From the NCBI RefSeq assembly GCF_002218005.2, contig NZ_AP018679.1, forward strand, positions 124,001 to 188,000: a stretch of DNA of 64,000 nt, in the 5' to 3' direction. This DNA is from Vibrio algivorus. GTDB lineage: Bacteria > Pseudomonadota > Gammaproteobacteria > Enterobacterales > Vibrionaceae. The translations under genes and the position numbers were made by a program. Positions 46,725 through 55,167 of the stretch are shown piece after piece (the stretch's first letter is position 1; every line of letters begins with the position of its first letter). The notes under the pieces are model-generated. The model made no database searches. It was given only the letters and a program-made list of their open reading frames with translations, and had not been told where the DNA came from.

Positions 46725-47600
46725 ATGAACAATCAAATTATAAAGCATAGTCGTAAGATAAATCACTCTATCGAAAGGTTTAAAATACCGAAAGACATTC
46801 GTCATTTAACGATGGAAAAAGCTCAACCATCGGGTGCAGATAAAAAGGGAAAAGTGCTTTTGGTGGGGGCAGGGCCTAACGATCCAGAACTATTGACCAT
46901 TAAAGCTTATCAAGCTATTCAAAAAGCCGATGTGGTGGTGTTTGACCGCTTGGTTGGTCATGACATTCTAGACTTAATTCCTGAGCATTGTGAACAAATT
47001 TATGTAGGTAAACGTTGTGGTCAACCAAGTTTAAAGCAAGATGAAATAAATCAGATCTTGATTGAACAAGCTGAGCAGGGTAAGCGAGTGGTTCGCTTAA
47101 AAGGCGGCGATCCTTTTATCTTTGGTCGTGGTGGTGAAGAAGCCTTGGCTTTGATTGAGCAAGGTATTCAATATGATGTGATTCCCGGTATTACCGCTGC
47201 GATAGGTTGTGCTGCTTCTGCGAAAATTCCGCTGACTCATCGTGGCGTCTCTCGCAGTGTGACTTTAGTGACAGGGCGCATTATGGAGGGAGCATTCAAT
47301 TCATGGTCAGGCTTGGTGAGTTCGGGGCAAACTGTGGTCTTTTATATGGGGCTTGAACAGGCACAATCTATTCAACAAGGCTTACTATCTTCAGGTTTAA
47401 CTTCAAATACTCCAGTAGCCATTATCGGTAATGGGTGCAGTGCCAAGGAAACAACGTATATTACAACTTTAGATGAATTACCCATGCTGGCGATAAGTTT
47501 AAAAGGGCTAACACCAGCGCTTATTGTTGTGGGGGAAGTGGTTGCCTTACGTGATGAGTTAATGGCTGAATTAAAAGAAAATGCAAACCTACCACTTTAG
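46725..47600 (+). CDS. cobA: Uroporphyrinogen-III C-methyltransferase
   Basis: A 291-residue SAM-dependent methyltransferase making precorrin-2, the first step to siroheme, the cofactor of the nitrite reductase encoded downstream. Motifs: LVGAGPNDPELLT, VFDRLV, YVGKRCGQ, RLKGGDPFIFGRGGEE, VIPGITAAIG and PLTHRG. The N-terminal 40 residues are a non-conserved extension rich in Lys/His. AAGGAAG precedes the ATG. It lies 78 bases after nasA and is probably in the same transcript. It is a stand-alone SUMT without the CysG dehydrogenase/chelatase domain, which must come from elsewhere. Confidence 0.92.
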   Translation: MNNQIIKHSRKINHSIERFKIPKDIRHLTMEKAQPSGADKKGKVLLVGAGPNDPELLTIKAYQAIQKADVVVFDRLVGHDILDLIPEHCEQIYVGKRCGQPSLKQDEINQILIEQAEQGKRVVRLKGGDPFIFGRGGEEALALIEQGIQYDVIPGITAAIGCAASAKIPLTHRGVSRSVTLVTGRIMEGAFNSWSGLVSSGQTVVFYMGLEQAQSIQQGLLSSGLTSNTPVAIIGNGCSAKETTYITTLDELPMLAISLKGLTPALIVVGEVVALRDELMAELKENANLPL

Positions 47601-47698
47601 GGTTATTTTGTTGTTTTTTCAGCAGTTTTTTATGTGATAGGCATGTATGTTGCTTTGTATTAAAGATTGATATTAGACTATTGCAAGGATGCAACGTC

Positions 47699-48310
47699 AT
47701 GGCTCAATCTTTATTCGATTCCCAATCTTTATTAATTACGAAAAACACACCATTGATTATCTGCTGTGATAACACTGAACAGCAGGTAAAATTGTGTGCT
47801 CAACTGGCACAAGATTTTGAAGATATTACAGCATGCTCATTGAAGCAACTTCCTGAACGGGTGCAAAACCAACCTAGTGCTTGTCTTATCATGGCTTGGC
47901 AAAAACCTTGTGCTGAGCTTGTGTGTGTCATCGAATTCGCCGATAAAAAATCAATTCCTCTTTTATTGTTAACTCAACAACTTAATCACGATGATGCTCA
48001 TTATCTTGTTGGGGGAAATAGCTATGTATTATTGCCTCTCTCGACGGAAGGAAGCTTGGTGGGATGGGTTCAATATGCGAAAAATGTACGATTAAATGAG
48101 ATCAAACAAACCCAAACAATCCAAAAATTACACCAAAAGTTAGAAGACCGAAAATACGTTGATCAAGCCAAAGGTTTGTTAATGAAGCTGCATCATTTAG
48201 ATGAACAGCAAGCCTATCAGGCCCTTCGTACATCCGCGATGAAAAATAGCCAAACCTTGGGTCAGGTGGCTAAAAACCTTATTGCAACATTAGAAAATAT
48301 TAGCCTTTAA
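47699..48310 (+). CDS. nasT: ANTAR-domain RNA-binding antiterminator, NasT/NasR-like
   Basis: A 203-residue regulator. The ATG at 47699 is preferred over an upstream in-frame TTG (47681) because AAGGA stands nine bases before it. The N-terminal 120 residues look like a receiver domain without the phospho-acceptor aspartate (LIICCDNTEQQ, then CLIMAWQKP). The C-terminus is an ANTAR domain (LEDRKYVDQAKGLLMKLHHLDEQQAYQALR, then TLGQVAKNLI), which binds dual-hexaloop RNA. The leaders of nasA and nrtA on either side carry such hairpins overlapping terminators, so this protein should allow transcription of both operons. NasT normally answers to the nitrate sensor NasS, and no NasS gene is in the window. 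Confidence 0.85.
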   Translation: MAQSLFDSQSLLITKNTPLIICCDNTEQQVKLCAQLAQDFEDITACSLKQLPERVQNQPSACLIMAWQKPCAELVCVIEFADKKSIPLLLLTQQLNHDDAHYLVGGNSYVLLPLSTEGSLVGWVQYAKNVRLNEIKQTQTIQKLHQKLEDRKYVDQAKGLLMKLHHLDEQQAYQALRTSAMKNSQTLGQVAKNLIATLENISL

Positions 48311-48312
48311 TC

Positions 48313-48335
48313 TATCCCCAAGGCACTTGGGGATA
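48313..48335. terminator. Perfect hairpin after the ANTAR gene
   Basis: TATCCCCAAG / CTTGGGGATA, a 10-bp perfect stem with a 3-nt loop, two bases after the stop codon. There is no T-run after it, so termination may be weak, or the hairpin may be an mRNA stabiliser. Confidence 0.55.
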
Positions 48336-48364
48336 AAACATGCACAAATTATATGGATATAACT

Positions 48365-48380
48365 AGTGCAAACTTGCACC
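48365..48380. promoter_or_regulatory. Candidate NtrC-type site upstream of nrtA
   Basis: GTGCAA-AC-TTGCAC, a perfect palindrome continuing into TGCACC, at about -99 to -114 from the predicted nrtA transcription start, the same distance as the NtrC-like site of nasA. The half-site orientation differs from the classic NtrC box, so this is tentative. Confidence 0.35.
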
Positions 48381-48451
48381 ATAAAAAATCAAAAATGATT
48401 GATAGTCGTTGTGGTATTGCATAACTATATGAAAAATATAAATACTTTAAG

Positions 48452-48468
48452 TTGGCATGCAAATTGAA
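48452..48468 (+). promoter_or_regulatory. Sigma-54-like promoter of nrtA
   Basis: TTGGCATGCAAATTGAA: GG at 48454-48455 and GA (in place of GC) at 48466-48467 with ten bases between. Apart from the -12 dinucleotide it closely resembles the nasA promoter. Predicted start near 48479. Confidence 0.55.
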
Positions 48469-48478
48469 TTGTTTTACT

Positions 48479-48624
48479 TATAACAAAAATAGAAGTTAAA
48501 AAATCGATGAAGTGAGCTATCAATGGCGGTAGGTCAATCATCAACGAATACATAGCAAAGGCGCTAGCGATCTTAGGATCGGTAGCGCCTTTTTTATTGA
48601 CAAAATGTAGACAGGGAGTCGTAC
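48479..48624 (+). ncRNA. nrtA leader RNA: dual-hexaloop ANTAR element with intrinsic terminator
   Basis: P1 is CTATC-[AATGGC]-GGTAG (48517-48532). P2 is TAGC-[AAAGGC]-GCTA (48553-48566). Both loops are six bases with A at position 1 and G at position 4, the established ANTAR signature, and they are 20 bases apart. P2 shares its loop and 3' arm with the 5' arm of a long terminator (48557-48572 with 48577-48592, loop TTAG, six Ts). P2 and terminator therefore cannot coexist. ANTAR binding should stabilise P2 and permit transcription into nrtABC-nirBD. Confidence 0.75.
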
Positions 48625-49989
48625 ATGAAGAAAACACTTTCATTGCTTGCCGTTGGAGTTTCACTCGCTTTTAGCCCGATCACACAAGCTAAAGTGACGA
48701 TTGGAGAGCCAGAAAAAGAAGATCTAACCTTTGGTTTTATTAAGTTAACCGATATGGCGCCACTTGCTGTCGCGTATGAAAAGCATTACTTCGAAGATGA
48801 AGGCTTGTATGTATCATTGCAATCTCAAGCCAACTGGAAAGTATTACTTGACCGAGTGATCGATGGTGAGCTTGATGGCGCACATATGCTTGCTGGTCAA
48901 CCGATTGGTGCAACTATTGGTATCGGCACCAAAGCCGATATCATCACCGCTTTTAGCATGGATTTAAACGGTAATGCCATCACCGTTTCAAATGATGTTT
49001 GGGAGCAAATGAAACCAAGCTTAGCAAAAGATGCCGATGGGAAAATAGCTCACCCGATTAAAGCGGACTCATTAAAGCCTGTGATCCAGCAATACAACAG
49101 TGAAGGTAAGCCTTTCAAAATGGGGATGGTTTTCCCTGTCTCAACTCACAACTATGAATTGCGCTATTGGTTGGCCGCTGGGGGGATTAACCCTGGTTTT
49201 TATGCACCGGATAAAGGAGATAACAGCGGAACATTACAAGCAGATGCTTTGCTTAGCGTGACGCCGCCGCCACAAATGCCAGCCACGATGGAAGCCGGTA
49301 CGATTCATGGTTACAGCGTAGGTGAACCTTGGAACCAACAAGCGGTATTTAAAGGCATTGGTGTTCCTGTGGTGACTGATTATGAGATCTGGCAGAACAA
49401 CCCTGAGAAAGTCTTCGGCGTTTCAAAACAATGGGCAGAAAAATACCCAAATACTCACTTACGAGTGGTTCGCGCTATGATCCGAGCAGCTTATTGGTTA
49501 GATGAAGAAAACAACAAAAATCGTCACGAAGCGGTTGGCATTTTGGCACGTAGCGAATACGTCGGAGCCGATAAAGCAGTCATTGCCAACTCAATGACGG
49601 GCACCTTTGAATATGAAAAAGGCGACAAGCGTGAAATCCCTGATTTCAACGTCTTCTTCCGTCATAACGCGACTTACCCATATTACAGTGATGCCGTTTG
49701 GACGCTGACACAAATGCGTCGTTGGGGGCAAATTTCTGAATATAAACCGGATTCTTGGTACATGGATATCGCGAAAAAAGTCTATCGTCCAGATATCTAT
49801 AAGCAAGCAGCTCAATCATTAATTGATGATGGTACGTTTAAAGCCTCTGATTTCCCTGAACTTAACTCCAGCGATGGCTTTAAAGCGCCTCAAAAACATT
49901 TTATCGACAACATTACCTTCGATGGTAAGCACCCTAATGCCTATTTAGAAAAGTTCTCAATCGGTCTGAAAGATAAAGAAACCATCTAG
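48625..49989 (+). CDS. nrtA: Nitrate ABC transporter, substrate-binding protein
   Basis: A 454-residue periplasmic protein with a signal peptide (residues 1-22, ending TQA). It belongs to the NrtA/CmpA/NasF family: LTFGFIKLTDMAPLAVAYEK near the start, DGELDGAHMLAGQPIGATIG, and PVSTHNYELRYWLAAGGINPG are family motifs surrounding the anion site. GYSVGEPWNQQAV is also conserved. It captures nitrate (and perhaps nitrite) for NrtBC. The signal peptide argues against it being the cytoplasmic sensor NasS, which is related in sequence. First gene of the operon controlled by the ANTAR leader. Confidence 0.92.
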   Translation: MKKTLSLLAVGVSLAFSPITQAKVTIGEPEKEDLTFGFIKLTDMAPLAVAYEKHYFEDEGLYVSLQSQANWKVLLDRVIDGELDGAHMLAGQPIGATIGIGTKADIITAFSMDLNGNAITVSNDVWEQMKPSLAKDADGKIAHPIKADSLKPVIQQYNSEGKPFKMGMVFPVSTHNYELRYWLAAGGINPGFYAPDKGDNSGTLQADALLSVTPPPQMPATMEAGTIHGYSVGEPWNQQAVFKGIGVPVVTDYEIWQNNPEKVFGVSKQWAEKYPNTHLRVVRAMIRAAYWLDEENNKNRHEAVGILARSEYVGADKAVIANSMTGTFEYEKGDKREIPDFNVFFRHNATYPYYSDAVWTLTQMRRWGQISEYKPDSWYMDIAKKVYRPDIYKQAAQSLIDDGTFKASDFPELNSSDGFKAPQKHFIDNITFDGKHPNAYLEKFSIGLKDKETI

Positions 49990-50070
49990 TTATCTGCCGC
50001 TGGGGCTAATTATCTATATAGGTTAATCAGTAGCGATAAGAATCTAAAAGAAATTCAAGGAAGAAAAGTT

Positions 50071-51075
50071 ATGTCGAATTCAGCAGTCATATCACCCAAA
50101 AAGAAGAACAATGTTTTTTCATTATTGCCATACAACTCAAGCCAGGCTTCGATTTCTCAAGCGAAAAAGTGGTTACTACCTGTCGTGGGGATTGTGGTGT
50201 TCCTTTTAATGTGGAGCTTAGCCGCTAAACAAGTGCAAACATCGCTAGGAACCTTGCCAGGGCCTTATGAAACAGCTCAGCAGTTTTCTGGTTTAGTGGA
50301 TGAGCATTTTGCTAGTCGTGAGAAAGAGCAGGCTTTTTATGATCGTCAAGACGCACGTAATGAAGCCAAGCTTGCCAAAGATCCGACTGCTGAAGTACGT
50401 ATTCGACCTTATACCGGTAAAGCAACGTTCTTTGATCAAATTGCTACCAGTTTATTGACAGTTGCTGCGGGCTTCTTGTTGGCAACGGTGATTGCGATCC
50501 CTGTTGGAATAGTGTTAGGGCTAAATCAATCTTTATACCAAGCGTTTAACCCTGTGATTCAACTACTTAAACCGGTTTCACCATTAGCTTGGTTACCAAT
50601 TATCACTATGGTGGTGAGTGCGACTTATGTGAGCGATGAACCTATGTTTGATAAAGCTTTCATCAACTCATTATTGACGGTATGCCTGTGTTGTATTTGG
50701 CCAACATTGATTAACACTACCGTTGGGGTAAACAGTGTTGATAAGGATCTGCTGAATGTGAGCAAAGTACTGCGTTTGTCTTGGTGGCAACATGTAAAAA
50801 CCATTGTTTTGCCTTCTGCGGTTCCGATGATTTTTACTGGTTTACGTTTGTCGATTGGTATTGCTTGGATGGTATTGATTGCAGCGGAAATGCTGGCGCA
50901 AAACCCAGGCTTAGGAAAGTTTGTATGGGATGAATTTCAAAATGGTAGTTCAGATTCATTAGGCCGCATCATGGTGGCGGTAATTGTGATTGGTTTTATT
51001 GGCCTACTGTTCGATAAGGGCATGTTGTTACTACAGAAAAAAATCTCATGGGATAAGAAACAAGAATTGAGATAA
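50071..51075 (+). CDS. nrtB: Nitrate ABC transporter permease
   Basis: A 334-residue inner-membrane protein with about six hydrophobic segments and a long periplasmic loop after the first helix (residues about 60-120). The cytoplasmic EAA loop reads NVSKVLRLSWWQHVKTIVLPSAVPMIFTGLRLSIGIAW, typical of the NrtB/SsuC/TauC family. It forms the translocation path for nitrate with NrtA and NrtC. AAGGAAG precedes the ATG. Confidence 0.92.
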   Translation: MSNSAVISPKKKNNVFSLLPYNSSQASISQAKKWLLPVVGIVVFLLMWSLAAKQVQTSLGTLPGPYETAQQFSGLVDEHFASREKEQAFYDRQDARNEAKLAKDPTAEVRIRPYTGKATFFDQIATSLLTVAAGFLLATVIAIPVGIVLGLNQSLYQAFNPVIQLLKPVSPLAWLPIITMVVSATYVSDEPMFDKAFINSLLTVCLCCIWPTLINTTVGVNSVDKDLLNVSKVLRLSWWQHVKTIVLPSAVPMIFTGLRLSIGIAWMVLIAAEMLAQNPGLGKFVWDEFQNGSSDSLGRIMVAVIVIGFIGLLFDKGMLLLQKKISWDKKQELR

Positions 51076-51135
51076 CTCTGTGTCATTTAACCACCAACAT
51101 GTTTTAACAATAATCTTCAGGATGGAGAAAATAAG

Positions 51136-52095
51136 ATGAATGTAGCGGAAGCATTAAAAATCAATGAGCAGTTAAAAGAAGACGAAATTCTTCCGGAGAA
51201 TAAATACTACCGCCCGATGGTCGAGTTAACCCGACTAGGCATGCGATTCCCAACACCTAAAGGCGAGTTTATCGCACTAAAAGGGGTGGATTTAACGATT
51301 AAAAAAGGCGAATTCGTGTCACTGATTGGGCACTCTGGTTGCGGTAAATCTACCGTACTTAATTTAGTGGCGGGTCTGACTCTGCCAACCGATGGTGGCG
51401 TAATTGTGGATAGCCGCGAAGTCGATGGCCCGGGGCCAGAACGCGCAGTGGTGTTTCAAAACCACTCACTATTGCCTTGGCTTACTGTTTATCAAAATGT
51501 GGAACTAGCAGTAAAACAAATTGCTCATAAACAACAGAAAGGAAAAGCGTGGATCAAAGAGCAAACTGACCACTATTTGTCCCTTATTCAAATGCAGCAT
51601 GCGGCAGATAAAAAACCAGATGAGATTTCTGGTGGTATGAAGCAACGTGTGGGGATTGCCCGTGCGTTAGCTTTGCAACCGAAAGTACTATTGATGGATG
51701 AACCTTTTGGCGCACTAGATGCATTAACTCGTGCTCATTTACAAGATTCATTAATGAAAATTCAAGCTGATCTAGGCAACACCATCATTATGATTACTCA
51801 CGATGTGGATGAGGCAGTATTGCTGTCTGACAAGATTGTCATGATGACTAACGGCCCATCTGCCACCATAGGGGAAGTATTGGATATTCAGTTAGATCGT
51901 CCAAGAAACCGTGTGGAATTAGCCAACGATCCACAATATCAAGGCTATCGCCAGTCGGTATTGAAGTTCTTATATGAGAAGCAATTGCACCCAACACCTC
52001 AATCCGAGCCGCCCGCTTCAACACCATCTAAACCAACGTCCTCTAAACCAAACAGTGCGAAAGTGACCTTCGCCTCTGATATTAAACGCGCATAA
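51136..52095 (+). CDS. nrtC: Nitrate ABC transporter ATP-binding protein
   Basis: A 319-residue ATPase. Walker A is GHSGCGKST, the Q-loop is VFQNHSLLPWL, the signature is ISGGMKQR, Walker B is VLLMDEPFGALD, and the switch histidine lies in ITHD. It is of the NrtD/NasD length class, without the extra NrtA-like C-terminal domain of cyanobacterial NrtC. An unusual tail of about 30 residues rich in Pro, Ser and Lys (TPQSEPPASTPSKP onward) follows the core and is probably disordered. It ends 10 bases before nirB. Confidence 0.92.
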   Translation: MNVAEALKINEQLKEDEILPENKYYRPMVELTRLGMRFPTPKGEFIALKGVDLTIKKGEFVSLIGHSGCGKSTVLNLVAGLTLPTDGGVIVDSREVDGPGPERAVVFQNHSLLPWLTVYQNVELAVKQIAHKQQKGKAWIKEQTDHYLSLIQMQHAADKKPDEISGGMKQRVGIARALALQPKVLLMDEPFGALDALTRAHLQDSLMKIQADLGNTIIMITHDVDEAVLLSDKIVMMTNGPSATIGEVLDIQLDRPRNRVELANDPQYQGYRQSVLKFLYEKQLHPTPQSEPPASTPSKPTSSKPNSAKVTFASDIKRA

Positions 52096-52105
52096 GGAGT
52101 ATGCC

Positions 52106-54703
52106 ATGAATAATTTAATGAGTCGTTCGCCAAGCAGTAAGCAAAACTTGGTTATCGTTGGTAATGGTATGGTTGGGCATCACCTTGTTGAACGTTTAGT
52201 GGAAGCCAATGCCACCGAGCATTACACCATTACCGTGATTGGTGAAGAGCGCTTTGTTGCTTATGATCGTGTTCATTTATCATCAGTATTTTCCGGTCAA
52301 AGTCACCAAGATTTATTACTAAGTAGTGAAGAATGGTACCAACAAAATGGTATTCGTTTAATTTTAGGTAGCAAAGTCACCACACTTGATACCAGTAATC
52401 AACGGTTAGTGATGGATGATGAAGATGTGTTGGCGTATGACAAACTAGTACTATCAACCGGTTCTTATCCTTTTGTGCCGCCGATTGAAGGGAATGATCG
52501 TGAGCAATGTTTTGTTTATCGAACGCTGGATGATTTAACTGAAATTCGCCAAGCCTGTGAAAAGTCGAGTTCTGGTGCAGTGATTGGTGGCGGTTTACTT
52601 GGACTTGAAGCTGCCAATGCATTGCGTTTGTTAGGAGTAGATACTCATGTCATTGAGTTTGCACCAAGACTCATGCCAGTCCAGTTAGATGCTGGAGCCA
52701 GTGGGGTGTTGGAAGAGAAAATTAAAGCGCTCGGTTTACATGTTCATTTGGATACTGCGACTACCTCGATTACCGATGGTGAAACCGCGAAACATCGTTT
52801 GAATTTTAAAAATGGCGAATATATTGAAGTGGATGTACTGGTTTTTTCCGCTGGTATTCGTCCACAAGATGCCTTAGCGCGTCAGGCAGGATTGGCAATT
52901 GGTGAGCGTGGCGGCATTGTGATTAATGATGATTGCCAGACTAATGATCCCAACATTTATGCCATTGGTGAATGTGCTTTGTGGGAACAAAAGATTTTTG
53001 GTTTGGTTGCGCCTGGCTATCAAATGGCACGTGTAGCTTGTGGCAGCTTATTACAAGCGTTTGCTATCCCAACACAAAGCTTTAAAGGTGCGGATATGAG
53101 CACTAAATTAAAGCTGCTTGGTGTTGATGTCGCTTCGATTGGTGATGCACAAATGATCACCCAAGGTGCACAAGAGATGGTACTGCAAGACACGGTTGCA
53201 GGCAGTTATAAAAAGCTGGTGGTTAATGCGAAGGGGGATAAATTATTAGGCGCTATTTTGGTTGGTGATAACACCGATTACGACGCTTTGTTGCAATGCT
53301 ACCTTAATGATACGCCACTACCAGATCATGCCGCTCACTTATTATTTGATACATCGATGTTGTCAGGTGAGGTTTCAGATAACGCGCTGATTTGCTCTTG
53401 CCATAACGTAACTAAAGGTGACTTGGTAGAAGCTATCCATGCGGGCAGTCATGACTTAGCTTCACTGAAATCTTGTACTAAAGCAGGTAGTGGTTGTGGT
53501 GGTTGTAGCAACATGGTTAAAACTGTGCTGGATAATGAATTGGCTAACATGGGAATGGAAGTCAACAACCATGTTTGTGAGCACTTTGAATATTCTCGCC
53601 AAGAACTTTTCCATTTATGCCAAGTGGAAGAAATTAAAGACTTCAATACTTTACTTTCCGAACATGGCCACGGGCTAGGTTGTGATTTGTGTAAACCGAC
53701 AGCGGCTTCTATCTTTGCATCACTTTGGAATGAACATATTTTGGATCCTATCCATCATAGCTTGCAAGACTCCAACGATGCTTTCATGGCCAATCTACAA
53801 AAAGATGGTTCTTACTCGATTGTTCCGCGTATCGCTGGTGGAGAAATTACCCCAGATAAGCTGATCGCATTAGGGGAGGTTGCCAAGAAATATGATCTTT
53901 ATACCAAGATCACCGGTGGTCAACGTGTTGACTTATTCGGTGCGCAAATGGGGCAATTACCGGATATTTGGGAAGAACTGATTAAAGCGGGTTTTGAAAC
54001 TGGCCATGCCTACGGTAAATCATTACGTACTGTGAAATCTTGTGTCGGTTCTACTTGGTGTCGTTACGGTGTTGATGATTCTATTGGCCTGGCGATTGAA
54101 CTTGAGAATCGTTACAAAGGTTTGCGTTCACCACATAAAATCAAAATGGCAGTTTCAGGGTGTACTCGCGAATGTGCCGAAGCTCAAAGTAAAGATATTG
54201 GTGTGATCGCTACTGAAAATGGTTGGAACTTATATGTGTGTGGTAATGGTGGTATGCGACCACGTCATGCTGATTTATTTGCTGTCGATCTAACCAAGGA
54301 GCAATTGATCCAATATATCGACCGAGTGTTAATGTTCTACGTTAAAACGGCCGACAGATTGCAACGTACTTCGGTATGGCTAGAAAACCTAGAAGGTGGT
54401 CTTGAATATTTACAACAGGTCGTGCTCGAAGACTCTTTAGGTTTAGGAGAGGCTTTAGAAGAACAAATGCAGTTAGTGGTCGATACCTACCAATGTGAAT
54501 GGAAAACTGCGGTTGAGAACCCACTTAAACGAGCCAAATTCCGTCCATTTATTAATAAAGAAGAAGGAGAGTATGGTGTACCGATGACTTATCAACGAAT
54601 TCGTGAACAACGTATTCCTGCAACCTTTATTGATGCGACAGCTACACAATCGGAATTGATGGTTAGCATGGATGAGAAACAACCAGAAAAAGTAGGAGCT
54701 TAA
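52106..54703 (+). CDS. nirB: NADH-dependent nitrite reductase, large subunit
   Basis: An 865-residue cytoplasmic enzyme reducing nitrite to ammonium with NADH. The N-terminal FAD/NAD domain starts with VIVGNGMVGHHLVERL and has GGGLLGLEAANALR for NADH binding. A BFD 2Fe-2S domain follows (CSCHNVTKGDLV, then CTKAGSGCGGC). The C-terminal sulfite/nitrite reductase domain holds the siroheme-4Fe4S cysteines (SCVGSTWC and GCTRECAEAQ). It is in one operon with the transporter genes and nirD. CobA supplies the first siroheme intermediate. Confidence 0.95.
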   Translation: MNNLMSRSPSSKQNLVIVGNGMVGHHLVERLVEANATEHYTITVIGEERFVAYDRVHLSSVFSGQSHQDLLLSSEEWYQQNGIRLILGSKVTTLDTSNQRLVMDDEDVLAYDKLVLSTGSYPFVPPIEGNDREQCFVYRTLDDLTEIRQACEKSSSGAVIGGGLLGLEAANALRLLGVDTHVIEFAPRLMPVQLDAGASGVLEEKIKALGLHVHLDTATTSITDGETAKHRLNFKNGEYIEVDVLVFSAGIRPQDALARQAGLAIGERGGIVINDDCQTNDPNIYAIGECALWEQKIFGLVAPGYQMARVACGSLLQAFAIPTQSFKGADMSTKLKLLGVDVASIGDAQMITQGAQEMVLQDTVAGSYKKLVVNAKGDKLLGAILVGDNTDYDALLQCYLNDTPLPDHAAHLLFDTSMLSGEVSDNALICSCHNVTKGDLVEAIHAGSHDLASLKSCTKAGSGCGGCSNMVKTVLDNELANMGMEVNNHVCEHFEYSRQELFHLCQVEEIKDFNTLLSEHGHGLGCDLCKPTAASIFASLWNEHILDPIHHSLQDSNDAFMANLQKDGSYSIVPRIAGGEITPDKLIALGEVAKKYDLYTKITGGQRVDLFGAQMGQLPDIWEELIKAGFETGHAYGKSLRTVKSCVGSTWCRYGVDDSIGLAIELENRYKGLRSPHKIKMAVSGCTRECAEAQSKDIGVIATENGWNLYVCGNGGMRPRHADLFAVDLTKEQLIQYIDRVLMFYVKTADRLQRTSVWLENLEGGLEYLQQVVLEDSLGLGEALEEQMQLVVDTYQCEWKTAVENPLKRAKFRPFINKEEGEYGVPMTYQRIREQRIPATFIDATATQSELMVSMDEKQPEKVGA

Positions 54704-54705
54704 TT

Positions 54706-55041
54706 ATGTGGCATAAAGTATGTGAATTAAATCAATTGAATGCTTACTTAGGTACAGGCGCCATGGTGGACGATCAGCAAGTTGCTTTATTTTATTTACC
54801 ATCAGATCAAAAACAAACGTCTGAACAAGTGTTTGCGATTGATAATTGGGATCCAATTGGTAAAGCTTTTGTGCTGAGCCGAGGTATTGTCGGTGATGTT
54901 AAAGGTACACCGTGTGTGGCATCGCCTTTGTATAAGCAACATTTTGATTTACAGAATGGGCAATGTGTCGAACAGCCGGAAATCCAGGTGAAAACTTGGC
55001 AAGTGAAGGTGGAACAAGAAGCAGTTTGGATTAGTCGTTAA
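54706..55041 (+). CDS. nirD: Nitrite reductase small subunit NirD
   Basis: A 111-residue Rieske-fold protein without the Rieske Cys/His cluster ligands, as is normal for NirD. GKAFVLSRGIVGDVKGTPCVASPLYKQHFDLQNGQC is the family core. It is the partner of NirB and starts two bases after its stop. Last gene of the nitrate operon. Confidence 0.92.
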   Translation: MWHKVCELNQLNAYLGTGAMVDDQQVALFYLPSDQKQTSEQVFAIDNWDPIGKAFVLSRGIVGDVKGTPCVASPLYKQHFDLQNGQCVEQPEIQVKTWQVKVEQEAVWISR

Positions 55042-55054
55042 TCTGTTTTATTTT

Positions 55055-55094
55055 CGTTGCTCGTAATTCGATATTTTTCCAATTACGAGCAACG
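55055..55094. repeat. Perfect 14-bp inverted repeat after nirD
   Basis: CGTTGCTCGTAATT (55055-55068) and AATTACGAGCAACG (55081-55094) with a 12-nt loop. It has no T-run on either strand, so it is a hairpin of uncertain role between convergent operons; it may still limit transcription. Confidence 0.7.
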
Positions 55095-55104
55095 GTAGAT
55101 AATT

Positions 55105-55167
55105 TACTCGCTACTCGCTACTCGCTACTCGCTACTCGCTACTCGCTACTCGCTACTCGCTACTCGC
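55105..55167. repeat. Heptanucleotide tandem repeat, nine copies of TACTCGC
   Basis: Nine perfect consecutive copies of TACTCGC. The repeat runs into the 3' end of the minus-strand MFS gene and supplies its last codons and the TAG stop. A likely slippage locus (VNTR). Confidence 0.95.

Noticed and set aside
47681..47698. TTG start for the ANTAR gene
   Set aside because: The ATG at 47699 is preceded by AAGGA at a normal distance; the TTG has no ribosome-binding site.
55105..55167. CRISPR-like array
   Set aside because: The 7-bp units are contiguous with no spacers; this is a simple tandem repeat.
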